From NCBI GenBank assembly GCA_965649825.1, contig OZ287694.1, forward strand, positions 124,001 to 188,000: a stretch of 64,000 bases of DNA, given 5' to 3'. Position numbers and translations under genes: made by a program. The notes below the pieces were generated by a model that worked only from the letters and a program-made list of their open reading frames with translations, had not been told where the DNA came from and ran no database searches. Shown here in pieces: positions 1 through 12,349 of the stretch (positions are counted from its first letter, which is position 1; each line of letters begins with the position of its first letter). The stretch comes from Penicillus capitatus (lineage: Eukaryota; Chlorophyta).

Positions 1-98
1 GACTCGTCCAACCAGTGCAGCTTGATGTCGCTGGTGCACGGTGGACAGAAACATTAGCTGTCGTTTGAGATGCACATCAGCCACATTAGGTCTCTTCG

Positions 99-2644
<2,546 letters not shown>

Positions 2645-2762
2645 CATCGTTTCCTTCATGCCTCTGAGACGCGACGCGTGACCGGGATCGAAACGAGCGC
2701 GTTGGTGCGTGCGTTGGCGCGTCGTGGAGGGCTCGGTGCGGCAGAGGTTTTTCAAAATGTAT

Positions 2763-2835
2763 TGGACCTTCGGGGTATCGATCCCCGTACCTCTCGCATG
2801 CGAAGCGAGCGCTCTACCATTTGAGCTAAAGGCCC
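2763..2835 (-). tRNA. tRNA-Ala (anticodon CGC)
   Basis: The reverse strand folds as a 73-nt cloverleaf without an intron. The acceptor stem is GGGCCTT/AAGGTCC with one G-T pair; the D arm is GCTC..GAGC; the anticodon stem CTCGC/GCGAG encloses loop TTCGCAT; the T arm CGGGG/CCCCG has loop ATCGATA. The discriminator is A, and CCA is not encoded. It lies about 120 bp beyond the ArgRS stop, in the opposite orientation. Confidence 0.93.
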
Positions 2836-2960
2836 AGTCAGACGTGTTCACTATCGCCCCTTCAGTCAATACCGCATAAGATGGGCAGACAGTTGGACAG
2901 ACATCATCGTCTCGCACATTTACAACGACGTGTCACAACGCCACGTCTCACACAATTGTT

Positions 2961-3785
2961 TCAGCCAAACAAATTATCCGGGTCGAAATCTGTTGGCGGC
3001 CTTGGCGGCGCCAAATCTGGATGATAACGGCGGCGCTGCTGCTGGAAATCGTCCGGGAAGTATCCTGGCATTCCAGGTGGACCAATCGGATCGTAGCGCA
3101 CGCCGCCGCCGTTTCTCCCAGGCAGCATCATCTCTGGATGGCGCAGATGTGGGGCAAAGCGTGGATCGTTCAAGCCCACGTGATTTCCGCCGCCGATGCC
3201 GCCAGCCAATGGGATCCTTTCCGGTCGCTCTCCCAGAATCCCGCGCTGCGCCGGTTCCATCAAAGGCGATGGACGTGGCGGCGGTGTGACCACAACCGGC
3301 GGCGGCTGGCGGCGCTCCTCCTCTTTCACCTTAAATTCACCCAAAGACGCCACAAACTTCTCGACCAATGCATCCAGCGATACATATCCTTCAAGCACAT
3401 CTTCAGCGTCCGTCGTCACTTCTGCGACGTCGATGTTAAGCGTCCGTGGCTGCGCATCGGCTCCTTCCCGATACAGCGATGCGCAGACGACCATGAGGTT
3501 GCCCATGGCAAGGCACTTGACCAGCACGGGCTCCAGTTCGTTGGCCCCTGCGTAGCCGAAGATGTACAATTCGCCGTGGTCGTTCCACCCATCCAACGCC
3601 ACTTCTGGCGGATTCTCCGTCGTCAGCGTTTCATCGCAGGCTGGTCCGACACCGACAAGCGTATACCCTTGGCAAAGGTAGTAGGTATGGACGGCATAGG
3701 CCACACGATCTTGACGTCGCCGAAATTGCGGACGGGCGACGCGGATAAGGGCCTTGAGGGCAGTCGACAGCTGAAAACTCGCCAT
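2961..3785 (-). CDS. Proteasome inhibitor PI31-like protein (PSMF1 family)
   Basis: PI31 binds the 20S proteasome and helps regulate or transport it. The single exon encodes 274 aa from ATG 3785. The N-terminal half (to about residue 140) is the PI31/FBXO7 FP-type domain, with FRRRQDRVAYAVH followed by GYTLVGVG. The C-terminal half is Pro/Gly/Arg-rich and ends in the family hallmark tail FDPDNLFG, shortly after DDFQQQRRR. Start: the longer open frame upstream begins with TTG, so the first ATG (MASFQLS) is chosen. It is divergently paired with the THO2 gene, with 23 bp between the two start codons, so the promoter must be shared or overlap coding sequence. Confidence 0.88.
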   Translation of the reverse strand: MASFQLSTALKALIRVARPQFRRRQDRVAYAVHTYYLCQGYTLVGVGPACDETLTTENPPEVALDGWNDHGELYIFGYAGANELEPVLVKCLAMGNLMVVCASLYREGADAQPRTLNIDVAEVTTDAEDVLEGYVSLDALVEKFVASLGEFKVKEEERRQPPPVVVTPPPRPSPLMEPAQRGILGERPERIPLAGGIGGGNHVGLNDPRFAPHLRHPEMMLPGRNGGGVRYDPIGPPGMPGYFPDDFQQQRRRYHPDLAPPRPPTDFDPDNLFG

Positions 3786-3808
3786 TCTGTACGACAACGC
3801 AACGCGCC
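3786..3808. promoter_or_regulatory. Minimal bidirectional intergenic gap PI31 / THO2
   Basis: Only 23 bp separate the ATG of the minus-strand PI31 gene (3785) and the plus-strand THO2 gene (3809). No TATA box is visible. Core promoter elements must overlap the opposing 5' regions, or one start codon lies further in than assigned. Confidence 0.5.
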
Positions 3809-6800
3809 ATGCGAGCTATACGTGTGGAAGTGCGTCGTCTCTGTCGGGCAGTCCTCGACGGCGACGTCGAAGTCCAGACCGCCGCACAGCGTTTGAAGGA
3901 ACTGACCCGCCATGCCCGACACGAAGACCTATCCCTCGCCATCTCCTGTACCCTCTTCGCTCTGTGGGACCTATCCATGGAGAGCGACACGGAAACGTCG
4001 CAGCGGCCGTCGCGTGTGGCGCGACTCGCGCAGGAGCTCTGTCAGAACGGCACGCTGAATGAAGACGTCTGGTTGTCGACGACGGATTGGGATCTGCTCG
4101 ATGCGTCCAAGACGGTCGCGAGCGTCGAGAACGAGCGCCGCCGTGAGGTGCGCTTCTACACGCGTGTGGTCTACGTCCAGACGCGTTACAATCTTTTTTC
4201 CGAATGTCCGACGGGATTCGCTCGGCTCTTTTCGTTGCTGCAGCGACCGACGCTCAAAAACGTCGACGCCTTGCGGCATGAGCTCTGTCGTCTGGTCGGC
4301 GCGCTCAAAATCGAGCCGCATCGTGTGCTGGATACATTGCTGGAATTCTTGCCACCTCAAACGCATCCCTCCCATCGGCTTCTCTCCCTCTTCGATCCTC
4401 AGAAGACAGCGCATGTACTGGGGCGTAAGATTCAGCAAAGCTTGGCGGTGGCGAACAAAGAGGCAACGGAGACGGAGATCGAGCAGCGAGCGGATAAGCT
4501 GCCGAGGACAACGCGGATCGGTAAGGGTGAGGATCTGCGTGTGGCCAAGGAGCAATCCGTCGCAACAAAATCCGCCGGTGGCGGCGGTGGTGGCGGCGGC
4601 TCAGATCGCCGCATGACCCGACGTTATTTTCGTCTCTGTGCGGCGCTGGAGGTTCAGGGATTGGTGGATGTCTCCATCGTGTTTCGTTATTTTCCGTTGA
4701 CGTTGGATGAGACGCGCGCAAAGGCGCAGGCTTTTGTGCAGAGTCTCCGAGATGCGGCAAAGCTCCAGCGACGACCCAATCTCGGCGCGCCGTTGCCAGA
4801 TGAACGCAGTCGCATGACCGAGAAGGATAAGGACGTGCATTCCGTCCACCGAGATCCCAAAAAATTCTCTTACCAGCCGCATACCGTCCTGCAACTCGAA
4901 GCCGCCGCGCCGACAGCCGACGATCCTTATCTCCGTCTGGCGGCGGGGTTCTTAGAAACGACGCAGCCGGGGAGGGCGCTGCGGATCATGCGTGCCGTTG
5001 GCGATGTCTTCTGCAGCGATGTGAAGGAGGGATGCCTCGGTGTGGTCGAGCGCCTCGTGGATCCGTTCTTTCGTCGGATCTCGGCGTCGGCGCGATCCAT
5101 TGAGCGATTCTTGGACGATGTGAAGTCGCCGCTCTTCCCTTGTCTCCGCATCGCAGCACCGGCCGTGTTCGAATGGCTGTCCGTTGCCGGGTATCATCTG
5201 CATCACTCGCTGGATCTCTTTCGCAAGGCGGTGTTCGTTATGGCGCATGAACTGCGGTTCTACGGCCATCCCAGCTACTCGGCAGCTTCCATGACGCGAT
5301 TTCCGCCTCCGGCGGCGCATACGGCGGAGAGAATGATCTCGGCAGTGTTTCTCCCGGCGCTGCTGTTGATGGAGCAGAAAACGGGACTCTTGGCGGCGGC
5401 TTGGATCGATGGTCTGATCAAGCTCTGCTCGTACAGTGTGCGTATCATGATCGGCATCCATTTCGAAGAAGTGGTCGAGAAGACGGCGTTTCTCGACCGT
5501 TGCGTGGCCATGGCGGAAACGGCTGCGCGTCATCTGATCAAACTCCTGACCACGGCACAAAACTCCGAACTCTTCGAGAAAAGAGTCATACCGACGGTCG
5601 ATGCCTTGGGACGCATCGCCATCTCGGCGCCTTACCATGTACGCACACTCTTCGGCACGATAGGCGTGATGTGACTGGCGGCGCAGGTCACACGTATGGT
5701 TGTTCAGAAAGCCCAAGTGGATGCCTTGGCGATCAAAGATTTGACGACGTCCATGATGTTCTTGACGCCTTTGGCCTTCGGCGCCTTCTCCCACCACATC
5801 GTGATGACGATCGTGGCGTCGGGCGTCGAACGCAAACACAACGACGGTCGTATCTGTCCATGGTACAAGAACACGTTGACGTTGATGGGACATGTGGCCC
5901 ACGACTATCCCGATCTGCTGTCGCTGCACTTCATTCTGCAGAATGCGCTGAAAGAGATTTCGAACGCCGACGTCATTCATACGCACGTGCTGCGCGAGAT
6001 CGTGCATTTTATGACAGGCTTCCAGCATTGCTCGGAGATCGGGAACAGTCAGTTCTCGACGCTCTCCGGCGGTCCAATGCTCAAGAGCATCGGTCTGGTG
6101 ACGCCTTGGCAGAAAGATGAAGCGGGTTACAACGCCTCTGCTATTGCCCTCAAACGTACTCTGAGTCTGCTGCCGCGTAACCAGCGATCAGAAGAAGCTG
6201 CGCAGAAGCTGACATTGGGTGGACACATGTTTGTGTTGCTGATTAAGTTCATGGACTACATTCCGATCCGAGGGGACTTCTCAGACGTCACATCCATCAT
6301 GGAGATGCATTCCGTCGTCCACGGGACCTTCCTCGCCGTACGTCTCACTCTTTTTGACAAGCGACGTCTCACTTCTTTCCTCGACGTCTGCCATAGTTTA
6401 TGGAATTTCTGTCGGTCTACTGTACGGCACAGGAGTATGGGGAGATGCTGCCGCCCATGCGTTATGTCCTCAACGAACTGAAGCTTCCGATGCACTTCGT
6501 GGCGCATCTCTATCGTCCGTCGATCGCCGAACTGAAGGTCCTGCAGCGACAGGAGCCTCGGATTCCGGCGCCGCCAGATCGAAACGCCATCGGACATCTG
6601 CAAAAAATCCTCCGGCAGCTCCAGACGTCGCTCTCCGATGCCGAAATGGAAAACGCAAGCACGACAGAAGACACGCAACGCAAGGAACTCGTCAAAGCGC
6701 TCGAACGCGCCGGACTGGGCACGATCGACCCTCTCCTCTTCCAAAGTAACCGTCGCCGTATGTCACACTTTCTCACACATCTCCTTTGCAGAATACGGCA

Positions 6801-8366
6801 TGTCCACACTTCGATCGTTCTACGATTTCGTGGAAGACATCCGACAGAACGAGGCGTTTCAGAGCAAGGCCGTCTGGGATGTCATGTCTCCCGAGTTCTA
6901 CGCTTTTTTCTGGAGCTTCAAACTGAACGACATCACCGTGTCGGAGACGGTCTACAAGAAGCAGACGGATCAGATTCAGGAAGAGCTCAACGCTCACGAG
7001 CGAGAATCGCGTTCCGAACACCTCATCCATCAACTGCAGCACAAACTCGCCTCGATCAAGGCCGAACGCGAGCAGCAGGGGAGCCACGTCAAGTTCTGTC
7101 GCAGTTTTATCCGTTCCCGACAGCGACATCTCTTGGCGCACGTCCCGACAGAAAAACTCCGAAGCTTTGTCGACGCCTTTCTGCAGCTCTGCCTCTATCC
7201 TCGGATCCGACTGGGCCACGAAGATGCGCTCTTTGCTTTTGAGTTTATTCTGCTCCTGACGAAGACCGGCGCGCGCAATTTCCCCACGCTGTTTATTCTG
7301 GACAAAGTGGTCAAGGAGCTCTTTCCGTGTCTCATCTGTATGACGGACAACGAGGCAGAAGGGTTCGCCAACTTTATGTACGAGTTTTTGCGCCAGGTGG
7401 AAAGATGGCGATCGAATACGGAGCTCTTTACGAAGGAGTTTGGATCGATGCCCGGAGCGCTGGAAACGCCGTACGTGCAGGGCTCCACCGACTACATCAG
7501 CCACCGTGATTTTCTCAAAGTCATGGCCAAGTGGTCCAACGTCATCGCGCGTGTACTTAAGGAGTGTCTACAGCCGCCGGTAGGCAGGACACGTTCTGAG
7601 ACGGTGCAGGACGTGGTGTGGTTTGCAGGAGAGTGAGCAGAGAGGACAGGAGAATGTCGATCCTGTCAAGCATCGTAAGATTATGCGTCGTCCAGCTCTG
7701 CTCGTGCTCGATCGTCTGATTCCGATTTTTCCGACACTGACTGGACTGGCCAAGCACCTCCACGCGGCGCTGGTTTACGTGACGGAGTACGATACCGATG
7801 AAGGGATGAAGACGTCGGCTCAGGCGGCGCTGGCACGACTGACGCTAGAAATGGAGAGTCAGCGTCCGGGACGATGGCTGGAGCTGGATGCATATAACAT
7901 CAATACGAGTAATCCGGAGACGACGGTGCCGACGTCGTCCGCTCCGTCGATGGAGATCGATCCTGTCAAGCCGGAAGAGATCAAGATGACAGAGGCCGTT
8001 TCAGAAATCAAGAGTCCGCCGCCAATCGTGGCGGCTCAAGAGGGAGACGATATGGAAGAAGGCCTGATCCCGAGTTCGCATAAAGAGGAGGGGGAGTTGG
8101 GTAAGAGTGGCGGCGGACGGCGTCTGCGGGGACGTAAAGTGAATGTCGATGAGGTCGAGCACCGAAGCAGTGGACGCAAACGGACGGCGGCGAAGCTGGA
8201 TGGCGCCAGTCCTCCGGTGCCAGATCCGCCGCCACCCTCGCGCAAGGGCGGCAATGTTCGCGAGGATCCCAAACGCAAACGCGAGGCGCCGAATCGTCCG
8301 GAAACGAACATAGAACAGCGACGTCTGAGAGGGCCACGGCGCGACGATGCTCGGAGAAAGTCCTGA
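3809..8366 (+). CDS. THO complex subunit 2 (THO2/THOC2)
   Basis: Large scaffold subunit of the THO/TREX complex, which couples transcription to mRNA packaging and nuclear export. Five exons; introns 5639-5686, 6338-6396, 6746-6791 and 7580-7628 all join in frame to give 1451 aa. Family blocks visible: the mid-region SPEFYAFFWSFKLNDI followed by a YKK..DQIQEEL coiled coil; QLCLYPRIRLGHEDALFAFEF; TDNEAEGFANFMYEFLRQ; and RRPALLVLDRLIPIFPTL, matching the THOC2 'RNALIVL..' block across the last intron. The C-terminus (about 200 aa) is a low-complexity acidic then Arg/Lys-rich tail, as in metazoan THOC2. A polyglycine run (4574-4600) sits in exon 1 near residue 258. Length is close to typical THOC2 (1400-1600 aa). 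The first intron holds a full TGATGTGAC 12 nt before its AG. Confidence 0.9.
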
Positions 8367-8487
8367 ACGATGTTTAGCAGTCAAGGCGTTTCGCCATGAG
8401 CTTGCAGTTGGATGCTTTTGTGTGTCCTTTGGAGAGGCTTTTGAAATCTTCTGTCGACGATTCTGGATAGACGTAACTACAGACGGG

Positions 8488-9514
8488 TCACATCATTTGG
8501 TGTTTGACGTCGATAGGCGGTTGGCACCCGAGTTTGGTGTAGAGATTGTAGGCGGCGACGTTTTCTTCTTGGCAATGTAGGGCGATACCCCAGCAGCCCC
8601 ATTTGGCGGCAATGTGCTCGGCAGCTTCGACCAATCGACGACCAATGTACTGCCGGCGAAAGTGTGGAGAAACGGCCAGATTGCTTAGATACGCGCATCC
8701 TACGGTTAGAAGAAGTGTGACATTTGATGTGACGGATCGTACGATGTGTGACCTGTTTCGCGCCGCCACTTTCGCTGTCCGTTGCGCATGACGGGTCGAG
8801 CAGGGAGATTGATACCGGTGGTGTCCACATTGAGCGCTCCATACACGCCCATCTCCAAATGCGTCCTGCCAATGCCCTCGCACACCTAGACACTGACGCG
8901 TTGCCGGGATGGGCATTCAGGCCAAGGGGTAGACACATCAGGGGGCAGAATCCATCTCCAGACGATATCGGCCAGTCCTTGCATCGCCGGCAGCTCCTTT
9001 ACCTCACGCCGAGCAACGAGACAGGCAAATCTACAAAACAGCGATGCTCTTGACGCAGTCCATGACCGAAAGGAAACCGCGTGCCAGTCTTGTGCGCATC
9101 GTGATCTTGTCCATCGAGCAGAGCGAGCACCCGTTCGAACTTGATCCAGGGATACAAGAAAGAGGACGCCTTGGGATAGAAGGCAGCCACGTGAACGTCG
9201 GCCACAGCCCAGAGCTCCTGTCAAGTTGCGCTCCTCAGTAACGTTGATCTGCAGGATCCAACCTTAGGCGTGGCGATGCGCACGGAGTAATCGGCATCCG
9301 TTGCCGTGACGGCGGCCAGAGGAGGCCGGCGGCTTCGGGAAGGAGGCTGTCCCAACGTGTAGACATAGCTACAGCATTTGTGTGACGTGCGTTCGCGTCC
9401 CCTGGAACCGTAGGCCTTGTGAGGGAAGAGGTGAAGAGGGGGAGGACTTTCTGAAGGTGGTCTGGACGACAAGGGAGGGACACAGAGCGGTCGACATAGA
9501 AAGAGGAACGGCAA
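8488..9514 (-). CDS. GNAT-family N-acetyltransferase, multi-exon
   Basis: Acetyl-CoA-dependent N-acetyltransferase; substrate unknown. Supported joins on the minus strand: intron 9218-9262 links VRIATPK to ELWAVADVHVAAFYP; intron 8886-9002 links FACLVARRE to VCEGIGRTHLEMG; intron 8700-8752 links the latter block to CAYLSNLAVSPHFRR. The last exon holds the acetyl-CoA pyrophosphate loop (RRQYIGRRLVEAA, a Q/RxxGxG/A variant) and the terminal ENVAAYNLYTKLG helix-strand. Between 9217 and 9003 the frame closes only if a 29-nt GT-AG segment (gtttcc..tcaag) is removed, so that exon pair is uncertain. The 5' end is unresolved (open frame to 9514, beside tRNA-Arg). The stop at 8488 could be bypassed by a 32-nt splice that contains TGATGTGAC, which would extend the C-terminus to about 8381. 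It converges with THO2. Confidence 0.75.
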
Positions 9515-9517
9515 AAA

Positions 9518-9590
9518 CGACTCAGGCAGGGGTCGAACCTGCGACCTCCGGTTTCGTAGACCGGCGCTCTATCCATTGAGCTACAGAGCC
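9518..9590 (-). tRNA. tRNA-Arg (anticodon ACG)
   Basis: 73-nt intronless cloverleaf on the minus strand. The acceptor is GGCTCTG/CTGAGTC with one T-T mismatch and one G-T pair; D arm GCTC/GAGC; anticodon stem CCGGT/ACCGG with loop CTACGAA; T arm GCAGG/CCTGC with loop TTCGACC; discriminator G. ACG is expected to be edited to ICG and read CGU/CGC/CGA. It lies just upstream of the GNAT gene. Confidence 0.93.
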
Positions 9591-9595
9591 AATCA

Positions 9596-10295
9596 TCAGG
9601 ACACTGACCCACGTGTCCGTAGCTTTCTACCATCGACTTCCGCTGTACATAAAGTCAACAAACCTTTGCACATCGGCATCCACTCCGAACTGTTGCTCAA
9701 CAGGGTCTCGGCATTGAGTCCTCCACGACGACGGTTATGACAATCGACGGATGCATCCAGGAGGTCACCCTTTGGAGACAACCAGCCGCCATTTGAGATG
9801 GCTGCGAGTGGAGGATGGCATGGGTACATGAACGCGCTCATCGATGACAGGAGGCTGCTCGCTCGTCCTGTGAGGCATCCTCTGGTAACATGAAAGAATC
9901 GAAACGGAGATACTGGATAGCAGCATTTATCCATTTGGAGATCATCAACTGGGCTGACCCACGAGTGGGTCAGTGGGCGGGTCAGTGCTTGGTAGGGAGG
10001 AGTGGACTTGTAGATTTGTGTGGGCTTCCCAGTAACGGCCGTATCCAAAAGTGCTGCGAAAGAGAAACATGAAGCCGACGATGAGGGCAGAGGTCTGGAA
10101 GGGGTAGGGATGACGCCACCATGTTCGAGCCGTGCTGACGTCGTCAAAGTTGGCCGCGTTACCGACGGTGCGTTCCAGAACGAGGGTCAGTCCACCGCTG
10201 GCGACCGCAAAGGGCAATGTTCGCGGCAATGCTAAACCGTAGAGTCTGAAGAACAGACCGAGATCCCAGTATCGCTTCTCGTAGAGAATCGTCGG
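9596..10295 (-). pseudogene. Bestrophin / UPF0187-like membrane protein, partial
   Basis: A minus-strand exon (about 10295 to 9965) reads YEKRYWDLGLFFRLYGLALP, then PFAVASGGLTLVLERTV, PYPFQTSALIVGFMFLFRS and TFGYGRYWEA. This pattern of helix, 'LLVFRTNTAYGRWWEA'-like motif and preceding hydrophobic segment is typical of the bestrophin/UPF0187 anion-channel family. Splicing gtccac..gcccag would continue to LMISKWINAAIQYLRF and then a weaker frame ending at 9596. The whole reconstructable product is only about 200 aa, and the conserved C-terminal half of bestrophins is not visible before tRNA-Arg. I also see no convincing start. Called a probable truncated copy; a functional short form is not excluded. 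Confidence 0.5.
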
Positions 10296-10299
10296 AGCA

Positions 10300-10524
10300 A
10301 CTCAGCGTGAAAAGACAGGTCATATCAAGACCGTCCACGAAAGATCTTCTGCGCGACGTTCAGATCTAACGAACAATTCTCGATCTCTATCACAAGGTAA
10401 GAGAGCCGTGCGAGAATTCCAACACAACGTCCTTTCATTACACAACCCTGAATATGTTCAGCAAGAGCGTAAGGAAAGGGGCCTGTGTTTTTGAGCTGCA
10501 GTTAACAAGAGGTCACCCCGATGA
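10300..10524. other. 3' flank of F-box copy A, shared with copy B
   Basis: No gene seen. Blocks such as GAATTCCAACACAACGTC and CAGATCTA recur with a few changes at about 17515-17660, downstream of copy B, so the duplication includes this non-coding flank. Confidence 0.6.
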
Positions 10525-12057
10525 TTATACTGACCCAATGGTTCCGTCGTCAATGAAGATACTGTCGTCATCATCCACCGTGACGTTCCTCTCAGCGAAA
10601 AAGTTCATCACGGTGTCGGGGATGGGACGCGCATTTGGGAATCGTTGCTTCCATCCGAGATGTTCCAAAGCGGGTAGCTTGCCAAACGCATCCTGCATTC
10701 TCATCCAAAACAGATCGTCTTCGAGGCTGTCCCTGTTGTAGATGTTAATATCTTCGAGACCGGACAGAAGTGTGAGATGGTCACAGCAGTGGCGGCGGGT
10801 ATCATCTTTTTTGATGACGATGCCAAGTTTCTTCAACGAAGGCATCACCCTTGCCGCAAAGAGTCCCGCGTACACCCAGTCCATATCGATGGTCCACAAA
10901 GTCACTCGTGGCAAAAGAACGTTGTGCATGTCGATCTCAAAGAAGGTCGGTTCGTTGCCTAGGTGCATACGAATCTGCTGCAGATGTCGGAAGTCTATTG
11001 ACAGCCGTCGAAATACCCTCGCCGTTATCGAGTAGCCGATAACACTCAATGACGTCAGACTCTCAGTCAGCGGCATGTTTATCTCGTTACACCTGTTCAA
11101 AAAGAAATGGCGCACTCTCTCAAGGCACGGGCTCTGGACGCCAATCGTAACGGTCTTTTCGGGGAAAATGCCTCGGAGCTCCTCTTCCATTCTCGGATTG
11201 TAGATGGAGAGCAACGCCAGACTCCTGATGGTACGAAGCGGATAGAGGGACACATCAGTGTTCGTGTGCGAGAGGGCCAGTGCCGTCAGCTGCGTCATGC
11301 GGGAGACAAAGTCGACGCTTGTGGGATTCGACGCTACCGACAGACGGAGTTTCTTCAGACCAGAGCAGTATTCAATGGCAGACAGTCCATCAACGTCTGT
11401 GACTCTTGAAAAGATTTCCAGCGTTTCCAGACCGGTCAACAAAGAGACGCAATTAAAACATCGGCTCACCGAGAAGTCGTCGGTAATCGAAAGGCGGCGG
11501 AGCTGCGTCATCTTCCCTAGAGATCCGATATCGAGCATCTCTCCTTTGCCGTTTTCGACGTAAAACAGCCGCAGATCGGTAACGTTCACGAGCTGCGTAA
11601 GGGCATCCAATTCGCTCTGCTTCAGAACGCATTGCGCGAGCTCCAGACGTCGCAATGACGATCTCCACATCTGTATTCGGCGTGGAACTCTTTCTGCACG
11701 ATCGGTAGAGAAAACAAAGAGAGATTGCAGGTTGGGCAACAGTTTCTGCGCCCAGATGGAGAAGAAAAACAGAAGCCGTCCATACTGTGGATAATAGGCC
11801 AAAGACGTCACGTTGCTCTCTCGGCATATTCTCCGAAGGCTGCGGCAAAACGGGCCAATTGGCATCATACGTGTAGAGAGATGCAGTCCATCAGCATCGA
11901 CGGCCCATCGCCAGTGTTTGCACACCATCCGCAAACGCGGAGCTATGCGCCGCCAGCAATTCTTATCCTTGAGGATGCGAGCGACGCGCCCGAACACGTC
12001 TCTATCAATCGTCGACCATCTTCCTATCTTCTCCTGTGGTCTTTTCCGAATGAACAT
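10525..12057 (-). CDS. F-box-like / leucine-rich repeat protein (copy A)
   Basis: Single-exon gene, 510 aa from ATG 12057; the open frame extends further only through non-ATG codons. Residues about 12-50 (WSTIDRDVFGRVARILKD..CWRRIAPRLRMVCKHW) fit an F-box helix pattern, the SCF-ligase adaptor surface. The rest is a run of irregular LRRs (LRRLSITDDF, LETLEIFSR, LKKLRLSV, LTALALSHT, LQQIRMHL). Likely role: substrate receptor of an SCF ubiquitin ligase (inference). Upstream on the minus strand, 12111-12119 carries TGATGTGAC followed about 20 nt later by CCAG, so a 5' UTR intron or extra upstream exon is possible. Closely related to copy B at 17790-19295, including both flanks. Confidence 0.7.
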   Translation of the reverse strand: MFIRKRPQEKIGRWSTIDRDVFGRVARILKDKNCWRRIAPRLRMVCKHWRWAVDADGLHLSTRMMPIGPFCRSLRRICRESNVTSLAYYPQYGRLLFFFSIWAQKLLPNLQSLFVFSTDRAERVPRRIQMWRSSLRRLELAQCVLKQSELDALTQLVNVTDLRLFYVENGKGEMLDIGSLGKMTQLRRLSITDDFSVSRCFNCVSLLTGLETLEIFSRVTDVDGLSAIEYCSGLKKLRLSVASNPTSVDFVSRMTQLTALALSHTNTDVSLYPLRTIRSLALLSIYNPRMEEELRGIFPEKTVTIGVQSPCLERVRHFFLNRCNEINMPLTESLTSLSVIGYSITARVFRRLSIDFRHLQQIRMHLGNEPTFFEIDMHNVLLPRVTLWTIDMDWVYAGLFAARVMPSLKKLGIVIKKDDTRRHCCDHLTLLSGLEDINIYNRDSLEDDLFWMRMQDAFGKLPALEHLGWKQRFPNARPIPDTVMNFFAERNVTVDDDDSIFIDDGTIGSV

Positions 12058-12349
12058 TCCTGTTGTATAAACACACGACTCGTAAAGACGACTGGACACG
12101 TTACTTTGCAGTCACATCACCGCTGTCGGAAAACCGTAGACAGTCCGTACGTCTCGCGCAGGCGATCTTGACTCCGTCGTTGGTTAGAAAACGGTTTACG
12201 TAATCCACCGTCGCAGGGGACAACAGATAAAATGCTTCGATCCATCCAACTACATGTACGCGTTTTCAGAAAAAAGTTGAGATATCACAACAGTACGCGG
12301 TTCGGGTGACTGAGTGTCGCTCACGGGGACAACGGAGTTCACGTCGACA

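Noticed and set aside
3021-3896. Plus-strand open frame of 291 codons opposite the PI31 gene
   Set aside because: It is the antisense shadow of PI31, whose tail FDPDNLFG and FP-domain motifs identify the real strand.
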